The notes: generated from the sequence alone by a model not told the origin. A DNA stretch of 64,000 nt from Lycium barbarum (GCF_019175385.1 NC_083346.1:57565821-57629820); one strand, 5' to 3'; positions 41,718-53,051 are shown, numbered from the stretch's first letter. Translations and numbers: made by a program.

Positions 41718-42730
41718 TGTCGGGGGCCGGGTCCCATGTATGAATTCCGAAGTATGATGTGTCCGGTTCTGGGGTACTGTGGTATATGTCATTCCCGGTT
41801 ACCGTGTATATGTTACGAAGTATGATGTGTCCGGTTTCCCGGCGTGTGATCTGTCCCCGGGGTTACCGTGGTTATGATATGATGTGTTATGTGACGGAGA
41901 TGTTCGAAGATACGAAATCTTCTGAAATGTGATATGTTGTGGCGCCAAAGGCAGGAGTGGTGACCACGTTCTTGTGCCCTATTATGATTCTGTCTGTCTG
42001 ATTGGATTCTGATTCTGTCTGTCCGTATGGATTATGATTTTATCCGTCCGTCTGGACTATGATTCTGTCCGGTATCCTTCTGTCTGTCTGTCTGAACTAC
42101 GACTCTGTCCGGTATATCTCTGTCTGTTCGTTGGATTACGATTCAGACTATAATTATGTTTGTTATGTTTCCGCTTTACATACTCAGTACATTTTTCGTA
42201 CTGACCCCCAGTTCTTCGGGGGCTGCGCTACATGCCCGCAGGTACAGACGCACCTGAAGATACGCCGCCAGTCTAGGGCTCAGATTCTGCTATTTTGAAG
42301 AGCCCCTTTGATCTAGAGCGTGTACTTTTGGTATATATCTTCTGTCTTCTGTATATTCTGTATGTATGGCAACTCCGGGTACGGTGGGGCCCTGTCCCGT
42401 CATATGACTCTGAATGTCTGTTAGAGGCCTGTAGATATGTTTGTGGGTTAGGGTCTTTCTGTACGGATGTGTGTATATGTTGTGTTTGGGGCGACCCCAT
42501 TCGCCGCGGCGGCCGGTCCGCATACGTTTATATATTGCTTTGTTGGCCGGTGTGGCCTTTGTTGGTATTTTCTGTGCGCAGGGTTATTTGGGATAGTCTG
42601 TAAAACAAAGGAAACTCTGCCAAAATTGTTCTGGAAATTATCTAAATTTGAAATATAGCCTTGACGGCTTGTGCTTTATACTTGAATGCGTTTGATAACA
42701 GTTGAGATAGCATTGGATATAATAGTGACA
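41718..42730 (+). repeat. LTR3 of element F, heavily deleted
   Basis: Right part of an F LTR. It lacks the 5' two thirds, has a further loss of about 35 bp near 42143 between two GATTC repeats, and another loss near 42720 that removes most of the last 60-70 bases but keeps the terminal AGTGACA. The TSD AATCT follows at once (42731-42735), so the end is the true end of the composite. Confidence 0.88.
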
Positions 42731-42735
42731 AATCT

Positions 42736-43300
42736 GCTCGGGCCCGCCAGACCTCTGGCGGTAAATAATAGTGAATAAAAGCATCTGAAAACTCTCTCCA
42801 CATGGTTGGAGGGGCATTCTCTCCCTTAGATAGCTCCCATGCTTGATACCACTGCACCACAACATCATGAAGTCTATACGAAGCCAACTCTACTGACTCA
42901 ACCTTATCAGCATGCATAACCGTTAGCGACCTCTGCATACTATCAATGAAGTCCTGAGGATTTATATTTTGCTTCAACATGGAAAACTCTGGAGGATCTA
43001 ACCCAAGAAAAGTCTTAACCCTCACACTATCCACTCGGTCTGCCTGATCAATACCAACCCCTGCAGCTAAGCCTGAACGACTACCAGTCTAGTCAATAAC
43101 TGTATAGCATCCCGCACATCCTGGCCCGGTGCATCCGGATGAGGAGCTGGGGAAGGTGCTGGAGGTGGGGTATGCGAAGTCTCAGACGACCGCTCACTTT
43201 GAATCCCATCCTGAGCCTTCATAGCCTGCTGAGTATGGCTAGTGGCCTCACTGGCCGCTCTCTTGCCCTTCTGGGTAGCTGTAGCTTTCTTGCGAGGCAT
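42736..43300 (-). pseudogene. gag: gag of element C, 5' part
   Basis: Starts MPRKKATATQKGK at 43300, preceded by ATTTCAG. A Ser/Pro-rich N-terminus (about 70 residues) is followed by a frameshift near 43060-43070, then the first half of the capsid domain: FLGLDPPEFS, FIDSMQRSL, VESVELASYRLHDVVVQWY, REFSDAFIHYYLPPEVWRARAD. The frame runs into F at 42730 and continues on the other side at 18590. It is split and frameshifted, so not functional. Confidence 0.87.
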
Positions 43301-43486
43301 CGCTGAAATTAGAACAAATCATCAGAAAGGGAACGCTTAACATATGTCTCTATCGCACGATTTAAGAGAGAAAGAATGACATCATCCAAAATGTCCTGTA
43401 GCCTCCTGTTTATAAGTGTGGTGCACAACACACCCATACATAAGACTCTACTAGACACGGTCTGTAGACAATCCTAGGACGGAACT

Positions 43487-43498
43487 GCTCTGATACTA
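43487..43498 (-). other. Degenerate primer-binding site of C
   Basis: The minus strand reads TAGTATCAGAGC, one mismatch from the initiator-Met PBS. The adjacent LTR terminus is also mutated (TGAAA for TGACA). Confidence 0.8.
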
Positions 43499-44600
43499 CT
43501 TCTTTCACGACCCAAATCGATGAGTCGTGACGAGTGTCTGACCACTAGTGACCAAACACCCTAACACACATATCTGAACCATACTGAACATCAAGAGCCC
43601 ATAAGTGACTCGAACTGATCTCATAAATGGGGGTATAATCATAAACTCTGTAGAATCTATACATATACATATACATGTTGAAGGAACAGTGCAAGCCGGA
43701 TAGGCTGTTACATATACTTACTAATACATACAACTGTCTACAGACCTCTAATGGAATAAAGTTGTAGAAAGGACGGGACAGGGCCCCGTCATACCCATAT
43801 GCATATACATCTCAAAAGGGTGGCATACCAAAACTGACTGCAGCTCCCGATCAAATGGAGCGCACTAACCACTATTGGATATAGGGATCCTACTGAGCTG
43901 GTCCACCTGTCAGACTACCTGAACCTGCGGGCATGAACGCAGCCCCCTGAGCAATGGAAAGTCCGTACGGATAATGTACAGGTTACATAAGGCATAAGAA
44001 CAACATGTATACATATACAAGAATCATGAATAAAATCTGAACTCATAAACTGAAGTGACTATCTGCACGTATTTGTATGAACTAGTATCTGTACGTATCT
44101 ACATAAATCTGTATGACTGACAATGCCTCTATGGGCGCATAATACACATGCTCTCAATGATAATAGCATGTATATATATATAAGTCATAGTGCTAAGGAA
44201 CGTTCAGCCCGATCCATATCCCATATAATAGTGTCGAGGAACGTACGGCCCGATCTATATATCATCATCATTGTGCACCAGCTGATCAGGTGGTAATGCG
44301 TATATAACGCCTTCCCGCTTTCCATACCCCATATGCATCTAACATTCGCGTATATAACGCCTTCTGTTCACGGGTCATTATGCATGTCTATATATATATA
44401 AATGAATGTAATGGATGAATAAACTATATACATAGAGCTGGACCCATGAACAGAAGGGACAATCATAAGCGGGGTACAGGAACATCAAAAACTAAAGTTC
44501 TCCAAAACTAAGAGTAGAGTAATATGGAAGATCGATTACTCGGTTGTTGGCTCATATCATAGGATAATGCCAAAAGAAAGAAATAATAGCCTTAACATAC

Positions 44601-44648
44601 CTTAGAATATATCCAATCGTCCAACTTCTACTGCTCAAACTTGTAAGT
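44601..44648 (-). other. Putative 48-nt leader mini-exon in LTR C
   Basis: On the minus strand: TTATCTTTATTGTAG, then 48 nt ending CTAAG, then GTATGTTAAGGC. The same 48-nt length is found in both LTRs of I. Confidence 0.42.
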
Positions 44649-45264
44649 CTACAATAAAGATAACATAGGTCTCAATTAGACTATTTTCCTCGTTTACTAA
44701 CTATTTTTAAATACAAATAGGGCTTAATGATTTATGGACAACATTTCCCTTATAAGCTTACAACCCTTGAACTTCCCATTCCATCCAACATTAACCACAA
44801 TATCCACAACAACAATGACAACACTTACATATCAAAATATACTCAAATCCATTCCCAACCATCTCTTAGAATATCCCCAAGTCACTATCTTACCCTTCAT
44901 CTATTTACCACATCCATAAGTATCCTCTCTTCACTTAAAACCAATAAGACTCTTGATAATTAACTTAACTACAAGGGTAGAATCATTGACATACCTTGAG
45001 GGGTCTAATATTCATAGGATCAACTTCAACTTCAACTTTCTAAGCTCCACAACTTTGAAGAAACCCTAGAAATAACCTTCTTCTTCACATGCTCGGGTTT
45101 ATGGGGCTCGAATCTTGTCGAATCTCAACGAACAATGATAGAAATTGTTGGGAGTAAATATACTAAGGTTTTATCTGACTTGAAAAAAAGAAAGTGAGAA
45201 ATAGGGTCGTGGACCACATATTTATAATCGGAATTAAAAAGTCCCAGTGGTACAGTTTTACGAG

Positions 45265-45402
45265 CGGGTCGATGACCCGTCGACGTATTGACGGTCCATC
45301 GACTTACTCGTCAACCTATGCCCGCAGATTTCAAGGCTGCGGAACCCTGTCAACGCCGCACAAAGACGGTCCGTCGACCATGTCGACGGCCCGTCGACGA
45401 TG
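45265..45402 (-). promoter_or_regulatory. GTCGAC-type palindrome cluster upstream of the TATA box in LTR C
   Basis: Repeated GACGGTCCGTCGAC, GACGGCCCGTCGAC and related near-palindromes with core ACGG-N-CCGT. They lie about 40 bp upstream, on the minus strand, of TATAAATA (45219-45226). A decayed copy is at 13868-13978. Confidence 0.55.
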
Positions 45403-45598
45403 ACTGGTGTCTGCAGATTACTCAAATTAAGCTCAGATCGCGTCGATTCGATTCGTGCAACTTCTAATCCTGTAAATTACCAGGGATACCTGTTGGCACC
45501 TTTGTACACAAGGTAAGACACTTTCTATCTCCAAAACTAGGACACCGGTCTCAACTTCAAAGGCATACCCGACTATGACGAGAACGAGAGACGTAACA

Positions 45599-47468
45599 GA
45601 GGGGTGTGGAGTTATTCTAAGAAGTACGACTTCTAATTTTATGAGTTTATTAATAAGGGGTAGATCGGTGTAGAGTATTCTATAAGATTAGAATCCGCTA
45701 ATGATGCACTCGAGGTCCAAGAAAATGTTTTTAAAGCTAGAAAAGCCCTAGTTTTTCGAATAAGGGTAGAAATTCCTAGAATTGGTTAAAATTCTAATCT
45801 TTTACATCTAAAACCATTGTAGTGTGATTTTTGAACCTTAGGAGTTTTGTTTGGTAGCATTTTAGCGGGATTTAAGGTATGTTGCTTGTTGTCTCTTTTT
45901 GAACATACTCTTTCGATCATTTTTTATGAACTCTTTGGTTGTGGTTTGTGTGCGTGAGAGACAAGCTCACATTAGACCTTGTTTGTACTATATTATATAT
46001 ATATGTATTCATGATTGTTTTCCTCCCTAAAGGATGATTGAAAATTTAGATATAAAGCTTTGGTATACGCACTTGAATTAACCCATAAGGGATGTTTAAA
46101 CTTGATAATTGGAAAGCTTGACTATCTTGTGTGAATGCTCTATAATGGATTGTATTAAACTTGAAACTTGCTTAAAGAAGTGAACCCGATTTATAAATAT
46201 TGAAATGACTTGATGTACCCCTATAATGGGATGATGAACGTGATCCTTAATGAATAATGTGACTACCACGATATGACTTATGATTCGGCTTCCATTCCAT
46301 GAATTGAGATTCGGCTTCTATTCTATTCTTGTGATTCGACTGCTTTGCTATGATTCTCTGTTGGTTGTGTTTGGCCTAGATACTCGGGAGGAATGGTAGT
46401 CACTATGGATCCTAGTGGGGTTAGCCTAGCCATTCGGGAGGAAGAGTGATCATCGAGGGTTACACACCCCGATGTGGTATTTTCCTAAGTATTCGAGAGA
46501 AAGGATAGTCATCGTGGGTAAAATTGCCCCGGTGTGGTTCTTCTATGCTATTTAGGGAACCTTACATGGTCATCCTGTCATTTTACTGAGTTGGGCCTAT
46601 ATTGGCATATGTTATACTTTGTTTGCCTGTGAGTGGCTTATTGATGATAATAAACTTGTTTGCCTATGAGTGGCTTATTCATCATAATGAATTTGTTTAC
46701 CAGTGAGTGGCTTGTTGACGCTAATGAACTTGTTTTCCTGTGAGTGGCTTGTTGATGATATTGAACTCCAAATGGAAAGACCCAAATTGTAATTTACACC
46801 TTAATGGATCGGAAAAGATATATATATTTGTCTTAATGGTTTCTTTTGATGGTTATAAAGTTGATAGTTTATCTTGTCTCTGGATTTCAAACTGTTTTTA
46901 TTGAAATTGTTTCACTGATCTTTATTACATTATTTTTCTATTAACTATTATCCCGGAGACACTCACTGAGTATCCAGTACTCAAGCATACCATTGTTGTT
47001 TTTGATGGTATGTTAGGTAACGAAAAAGAGCAGGTTCGTGATACGCATACGGATTAGGAGGACTTGCTGCTTTCCAGACTTATCGGTGAACCCACACCTT
47101 TGTTCGTAGGACACCGCTCCATCGTTATTTATTTATTTTAGTTTTCGGGCTGTATCCTGAAGTTAGATACTCGTTTATTCATCATAGAAGCTCCATAGAT
47201 AGTTGTCAGAATTGTAGGTAGATGTTGAAGTCTCCTATGACTTTTTTTAGGCGTTTGCCACGTTCATAACTAATCATTTATATTAGACTTTTGCTGATTT
47301 TGTTTCATAATTGTGATCTTAATTTTATTTAGTGATTTATAACTTGTTTAATTAATTAATGAAAGATTATCGAAAAAGGACTTGAAATTATTGATTTATA
47401 AGGTACTCCCGATGTTGTTCATGACATCGGATGCCGGTCATGTCTAGGGTGGGTTTTGGGGCGTGACA
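45599..47468 (+). repeat. LTR of element G, right part
   Basis: Ends GGCGTGACA at 47468 and is followed by a PBS. Its left end is either off-window beyond C or lost. It contains a donor-like TTTAAG|GTATGT (GT 45877-45878), a set of about three 65-70-bp repeats with ATTCGGGAGGAA cores (46378-46550), and four copies of a 37-bp unit with TGTGAGTGGCTTGTTGATG cores (46615-46770). No gene. Confidence 0.75.
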
Positions 47469-47742
47469 AGCTTGGTATCAGAGCCTAGGTTTAGAAGTGT
47501 CCTAGGATTGTTGCGGAGTTGTGCCTAGTGGAGTCTTCTTCATACAAACTATCTACATGTATGGGTGTATGACTATAAAGAAATTATAGATGTTTCTTAA
47601 TCTCTTGATTCTATATTGTGTCGTAGAGCTTGAACTCCTCTTTAGGATCATTCAGATGTATTCGGTTCTCGTGCCACAAGGAAATGATTTTATCCCGTGT
47701 TGCAGTTTCTAACCTAGTGAACGATGGTGCTATGAGGTGCAT
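47469..47742 (+). other. Leader of element G, interrupted by H
   Basis: Sequence after the PBS resembling the untranslated leaders of the other elements (for example CCTAGTGGAGTCTTCTTC against CTAGTAGAGTCTTG). A TTGCAG/ATGGTGC start-like region near 47700-47730 has no open frame beyond it. The rest of G lies at 53052-53848 and 62656-63318. Confidence 0.7.
47473..47485 (+). other. Primer-binding site of G (initiator Met tRNA)
   Basis: TGGTATCAGAGCC four bases after the LTR end. Confidence 0.9.
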
Positions 47743-49156
47743 TGATATGCTCAAATTACACCTATTAGTGGTATAACGCGGACATTGTCAAATATAGTAA
47801 CCCAACAAGGTTGGGGTCGAATCCCATAGGGAATATGGTGTGAAAAGGTTACTAAAGTCGTAGGATGCTAAGCTTAGGTCTAATGTCTTAATCCGATGGT
47901 TTTGGTAATAGTTGGTTTTTCTAAAACTAATTGCTATCTACTTGCTTTGGTGGAAATTTATGGTAAAAGAAACTAAGGTTGTGTCCCCGTTAGATAGAGT
48001 GTATGATCATGGGTATTGATCTTGATATACTTCTAATGGATCATTATATGAATGCACTTAATCTCTATATGAATCTCTACTATTTCCCAATAAATAAAGA
48101 TTATCTCTTTCTATGATTTTCCCAAATATAAGAAAGTAACTATGAAGAACGATTAATCATGCCAAGTAAATTTTTCTTATTCCTAAGTGAATTTATTAAA
48201 TAAAGTTTAAAGCTTTGAGTCCTTGTTATTTATTCTTACCAACCCTAATTATTTTCCCAAATAAATCAAGGTTTGTGGCTTTAATCAATCTTTGCAACCA
48301 TTAATTATGAATGAAGAATGAAGAATAAATAAACCCTAATAATCCATTATGTGTATATCAATCACAACCCAATCACACAACACCCATCATTGGGTTCACA
48401 ACCCTAGTAAGAGAATTTAGCTACTCATGACAAAGAACAAGAAATAAGAAATTGAAGAAGTCATAATTGCTTACTTTGGAAGAAAAGAGGAATTGGTAAT
48501 ACTTGAATTGATGTTTGAACCTTCAAAAACTAGAGAATATTAAATGTTCTAAGCCAAAAGTCAAAAATATAATAACTGATAACTATTAAAACCCTACAAT
48601 GACTATTTACAGGTTCTGAAAACGTGAAAGTTGCAGATTTGCACTTTGGTCCCCGTCGATACAAAATACGGTCCGTAAAGTGAAATACGGACCGCAAACC
48701 AGTTTACGACTGGGTCTTCCTTCCAGTTTTGAGAAACTTCAATCTCTTGAAATACAGACCGTAAATTGATTTACGGTCCGTAAACTGCCCAGTCGTCTTT
48801 CAGCTTCCAAAACTTCGACTTTCTGCCAGATGCTCAAATGGTTAAATACGCTTTGAAATACGGACCGTAAAGTGGAATACGGCCCGTAAAAGTTGTTCGT
48901 AAATCACCATTTCCTCAGCCTGCCTTTTTGGTCTTCTTATTCTTTAATACGCCCATGGAATACAACCCGTGTTTAAGAATACGGACTGTAAACTGAGTTT
49001 ACGACCACTTCTGCACATTCAACTGTTTTCATTCCGAATCTATTCCGTTACCTCAAAAACACTTAAAACCACGTAAAATCACATAGACTTTCTTAAAAAC
49101 AAGTAATAACTTATAGCCAAAAAGCATCAATTGTGGCATAAAATCATGTCACATCA
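47743..49156 (-). repeat. 3' LTR of element H
   Basis: TGATATGCTC...CACATCA on the plus strand. It carries the TACGGACCGTAAA palindrome cluster (48650-48995). The TATA box is mutated to TGTAAATA (48604-48611). Confidence 0.9.
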
Positions 49157-50927
49157 ACACCCCAACTTAAAGTATTTGCTTGTCCTCAAGCAAGCCATAC
49201 AAAACAACGACTCAATCTAACACCTAGATATAATAGAATAACAATGTCTACATTGGTTTTGACTCTGAACTACCAGCATGCATGTTTTTGTTCAAAGGAC
49301 CACCCCAATTTTCTATTTTAAAGCAATATACCTAACTCAAGAACACTATGACTAACAATGAAGCTTCAATGCATGACATTGCATTATCGAACACATTATG
49401 ATGCACACAAACGCTACTTTAGGAGGTCACTTTATTTTGCTCAATCCTCATCCTTATGCCCTCACATAGACCAAAGAATGTCCCAACACACATATATACA
49501 ACAAGAATGGGACGAAGACGAAAGAGAAGAGAAAATCACTCACACTCACAAAGAAATTCATATCTACACATGCAAATACCATAGGCTTGCCCTTATTTTC
49601 TATGTTTTCATCGTAGGCTTGTTCGGTTGTGATCACATTAGGACTTGTTTCGGCTTGTAATGTAGGCTTAGGGACAGGTCGGATACTTTTTGGATATTAG
49701 TGACTTCCCCCTCCTTGAACACTACAACATCTCTTCACCTTAATTCACCCCTTTTCTTTCCAACCCCTTTTATTTTCTTTCAAGTTGTCGACCTCGATGT
49801 GGTTTTATTCCTATCTAACTTGCAAATATTTTTGTGTTACAATTGTCTGACTTTTTTTTTCTTATTATGTTTTTTATATTTTTTTTATATGCAACTATCA
49901 CATCGAATTCCCACTAGCAAACTCCACCACCCCCGACTTATGTTTTTAACATCTACTCCACATTTAATTCACCCCCAACTTAGGCATTTTGCCTCATCTA
50001 TCTAGTAGCATCAAGGAGGAAATGGGTGCGAAGATGGATTAATTTCACAAAGGCTAAGGTTTCATAATTGGCTAGCCAAGAAAAAGGTCAATAGGCTCAA
50101 AAAAGGAAACTAAGGATATTTGAGACTTTTGGTAAGACTTATTTAGGCAAAGTGACTATTTACACAAAGAAAGCCTAAGATCATTTTACAACCAAACTAA
50201 CTTCCGGATTTCAAACAAGACCAACCGAGCAAGTTCTAGATTATACATGCATAAACAGAACCAAACTAACAGCTCACACACACATAGGCATAAGGACAAT
50301 TATTTTTACACTTGTGACCTCCTAAGTAGTCATTTATCACACACAATACCCCAATAATCATAATGTCATATAAAGAATCAATCATGTCAACCAATAACTG
50401 TTCTAAGTATGCATTTTTCAAAATTTTGAGGGGTCCAAAATTTCCAACAACCATAACAACATGCCATCAGTTACAGAGTAACACCAAATAAGTCACAACT
50501 ACTCTATTCAACCTAAGCAACATCCTAAACATGCTAGTTTCAACAAAAAATATAAAACCCCTCAGGAAAAGAACTCTGGCAAAGAAAAGCCGAGGGGGAT
50601 CCTAAACACATATTTACAATACAACAATAGGGTCCTAAACACATATTTACAATACAACAATACCAGATAGCCACTCCCAACTAAAAAATTTGCAGTGTCC
50701 TCACTGCATCACATAAGCATACAAAAAATCTTAGGCATACCTGCTAGCACTGAGTGCTACAATCATCTCTGCTCACCATAACAACAATCTTCCCTTTCTT
50801 CTGCATATTACCACCCCAATTTCCTTTTTTTTAATATTAGTAAAATTACTAAATAAATTATTCTAAAAATTTATAAACGATGGGTTGCCTCCCACCAAGT
50901 GCTTGATTTAACGTCGCGGCACGACGG
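49157..50927 (-). other. Non-coding interior of element H
   Basis: A PPT-like TTTAAGTTGGGGTG (minus strand) adjoins the 3' LTR. The rest is pyrimidine- and A-rich on the plus strand with poly-T runs near 49850-49880. A CGTCGTGCCGCGACGTTAA block (50905-50925) is of a type I associate with plant non-autonomous gypsy elements. No credible gene; the short open frames here are in low-complexity sequence. Confidence 0.6.
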
Positions 50928-51491
50928 TTACCTACTTTGCCGCTTTTCTCGCCATTTGGAGCTTATGAATTGAGCACCCAACTTGGATTCAAGTTTGTGA
51001 CCACGAGCAGCAGGGGGTGGTAAATAGATGACCACGCCAAGTAAAATATTTTTCGTTTTACACTTCTTGGCTTTCAAGTGAGGAATGTCGTTCTTCCTTC
51101 TTGAATTTTCGAATTGCAAAATATAAGGCTTTTGAACTTCCTGAATTATGACATCCTCTTTTTCCCCTGGATTGGAGTCAACACCAACCAGATTTTTCAG
51201 AACAATGGTTGACTCCAATTTATTTTTTTCTTTGGCATTCCCAACAAGCTCATCTTCATGATTTATCCTTTCATCTTGAGCATTAGGGAGTTCATAATGA
51301 TTTGCCCATGCAGGATTTTCTTCGCCTGTCATCAAACCAAGTTGGAGACTGGTTTTCAAGTATTCTTCTAAGGCTTTTTGATTTTCGTTACCATCACCTA
51401 GCAGGCACTCCATCATAAATTTGAACTCACCAATTTGGCCATGCTCACAATAAAAATCACTACTAAACAAGTTTTGATGGAAAGATGCCAT
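50928..51491 (-). CDS. Unknown 187-aa ORF of element H
   Basis: I do not recognise this protein. It starts MASFHQNLF at 51491, 131 bases downstream of the PBS in the minus sense, so it is the first long frame of the transcript. The N-terminal half is acidic (MMECLLGDGNENQKALEEYLK, then DERINHEDELVGNAKEKN) and the C-terminal half basic (SRRKND, KAKKCKTKN, WREKRQSR). There is no Cys knuckle, capsid signature or transmembrane segment. It could be a degenerate gag N-terminus, an accessory protein kept by the non-autonomous family, or chance. Its openness over 564 bases in an AT-rich context mildly favours a real gene. Confidence 0.5.
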   Translation of the reverse strand: MASFHQNLFSSDFYCEHGQIGEFKFMMECLLGDGNENQKALEEYLKTSLQLGLMTGEENPAWANHYELPNAQDERINHEDELVGNAKEKNKLESTIVLKNLVGVDSNPGEKEDVIIQEVQKPYILQFENSRRKNDIPHLKAKKCKTKNILLGVVIYLPPPAARGHKLESKLGAQFISSKWREKRQSR

Positions 51492-51621
51492 TTTTTTTAT
51501 TTTTTATTTTTTAAAATAAAATAACACACAGAAAACAACTATACAAATATTCACAAGGTGTGATGGAATAAGCAAAAGACATCAATAGAGCACACACTAT
51601 TTAGTAATTTCAAAACCGTAT

Positions 51622-51639
51622 TCCCCGGCAACGGCGCCA
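51622..51639 (-). other. Primer-binding site of H (tRNA-Asp)
   Basis: The minus strand reads TGGCGCCGTTGCCGGGGA, an 18-nt complement of the 3' end of plant tRNA-Asp, five bases from the LTR. It differs from every other element in the window. Confidence 0.9.
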
Positions 51640-51644
51640 AAATT

Positions 51645-53051
51645 TGATACGCTCAAATTACACCTATTAATGGTATAATGTAGACGTTGTCAAATATAGT
51701 AACCCAACAAGGTTGGGGTCGAATCCCATAGGGACTATGGTGTGAAAAGGTTACTAAAGTCGTAGGATGCTAAGCTTAGGTCTAATGTCTTAATCCAATG
51801 GTTTTGGTAATAGTTAGTTTTTCTATAACTAATTGCTATCTACTTATTTTGGTGGAAATTTATGGTAAAAGAAACTAAGATTGTGTCCCCGTTAGATAGA
51901 GTGTATGATCATGGGTATTGATCTTGATATACTTCTAATGGATCATTATATTAATGCACTTAATCTCTATATGAATCTCCACTATTTCCCAATAAATAAA
52001 GATTATCACTTTCTATGATTTTCCCAAATATAAGAAAGTAACTATGAAGAACGATTAATCATGCCAAGTAAATTCTTCTTATTCCTAAGTGAATTTATTA
52101 AACAAAGTTTAAAGCTTTGAGTCCTTGTTATTTATTCTTACCAACCCTAATTATTTTCCCAAATAAATCAAGGTTTGTGGCTTTAATCAATCTTTGCAAC
52201 CATTAATTATGAATGAAGAATAAATAAACCCTAATAATCCATTATGTGTATATCAACCACAACTCAATCACACAACACCCATCATTGGGTTCACAACCCT
52301 AGTAAGGGAATTTAGCTACTCATGACAAAGAACAAGAAATAAGAAATTGAAGAAGTCATAATTGCTTACTTTGGAAGAAAAGAGGAATTGGTAATACTTG
52401 AATTGATGTTCGAACCTTCAAAAACTAGAGAGTATTAAATGTTCTAAGACAAAAGTCAAAAATATAATAACTGATAACTATTAAAACCCTACAATGACTA
52501 TTTATAGGTTCTGAAAACATGAAAGTTGCAGATTTGCACTTTGGTCCCCGTCGATACAAAATACGGTCTGTAAAGTGAAATACGGACCGCAAACCAGTTT
52601 ACGTCTGGGTCTTCCTTCCAGTTTTGAGAAACTTCAATCTCTTGAAATACAGACCGTAAATTGATTTACGGTCCGTAAACTGCCCAGTCGTCTTTCAGCT
52701 TCCAAAACTTCGACTTTCTGCCAGATGCTCAAATGGTTAAATACGCTTTGAAATACGGACCGTAAAGTGGAATACGGCCCGTAAAAGTTGTTCTTAAATC
52801 ACCATTTCCTCAGCCTGCCTTTTTGGTCTTCTCATTCTTTAATACGCCCATGGAATACAACCCGTGTTTAAGAATACGGACTGTAAATTGAGTTTACGAC
52901 TACTTCTGTACATTCAACTGTTTTCATTCCGAATCTATTCCGTTACCTGAAAAACACTTAAAAACACGTAAAATCACATAGACTTTCTTAAACACAAGTA
53001 AAAACTTATAGCCAAAAAGCATCGATTGTGGCATAAAATCACGCCACATCA
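51645..53051 (-). repeat. 5' LTR of element H (1407 bp)
   Basis: Matches 47743-49156 with scattered substitutions and one 7-bp length difference near 52215. Palindrome cluster 52547-52892; intact TATAAATA (52499-52506). Confidence 0.91.
52547..52892 (-). promoter_or_regulatory. TACGGACCGTAAA palindrome cluster upstream of the TATA box in LTR H
   Basis: About ten copies or half-copies of TACGGACCGTAAA and TTTACGGTCCGTA, including a close inverted pair near 52650-52680. The cluster lies about 40 bp upstream, on the minus strand, of TATAAATA (52499-52506). Confidence 0.55.

Larger units (their letters stand above)
18596..42730 (+). mobile_element. Element F: gag-only LTR element in LTR-gag-LTR-gag-LTR tandem form, hosting element E
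   Basis: Order: LTR1 (18596-20928 plus 32285-33224, split by E), interior 1 (33225-35985), LTR2 (35986-39258), interior 2 (39259-41717, 3' truncated), LTR3 (41718-42730, both internally deleted and lacking its 5' part), then the TSD. LTR1 without E is 3273 bp, the same length as LTR2. Each interior has a PBS and an intact gag but no protease, RT or integrase. It resembles the published TR-GAG class of non-autonomous elements. Shared termini and a single TSD suggest the tandem arose by unequal LTR recombination or by copying of a tandem template. Confidence 0.92.
42731..45598 (-). mobile_element. Element C, 5' piece (5' LTR, PBS, gag 5' part)
   Basis: Right half of C. Reading right to left: LTR 45598-43503, degenerate PBS, gag from 43300 to 42736, then the F insertion. 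The right flank of the LTR is GAGGG (45599-45603); the matching TSD copy would be left of the window beyond B and A. Confidence 0.9.
43503..45598 (-). repeat. 5' LTR of element C, complete (2096 bp)
   Basis: TGTTACGTCTC at 45598 to TGAAA at 43503. On the minus strand in order: palindrome cluster (45265-45402), TATAAATA (45219-45226), donor CAAG|GTATGT (exon end 44995), block GGGAAATGTTGTCC (44729-44756), acceptor TTTATTGTAG (AG 44650-44649), mini-exon 44648-44601, stem CTGTAC/GTACGG (43962-43982), CTGCG/CGCAG stem, GACGGG/CCCGTC stem (43772-43790) and AGCC-TATCC-GGCT stem (43694-43706). No gene. Confidence 0.91.
47743..53051 (-). mobile_element. Element H: non-autonomous LTR element with tRNA-Asp primer site
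   Basis: Two LTRs of 1414 and 1407 bp flank a 2.5-kb interior that has no RT or integrase. TSD is TGCAT (47738-47742) and TGCAC (53052-53056). Reading right to left: 5' LTR 53051-51645, PBS, a 187-aa ORF, AT-rich interior, PPT-like sequence, 3' LTR 49156-47743. A tRNA-Asp PBS is typical of the Tat/Athila side of Ty3/gypsy, so H may be a LARD-type derivative of that lineage; this is inferred. The LTRs are moderately diverged. Confidence 0.88.

Noticed and set aside
42731..43300. Treating the 42731-45598 piece as a separate element from 13490-18595
   Set aside because: Gag breaks at the same RRARAD position on both sides, the TSD AATCT flanks F exactly, and both LTRs are of one family, so they are halves of one element.
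49358..50005. Plus-strand frames of about 100 codons in the interior of H
   Set aside because: They are antisense to H, low-complexity and without recognisable domains.
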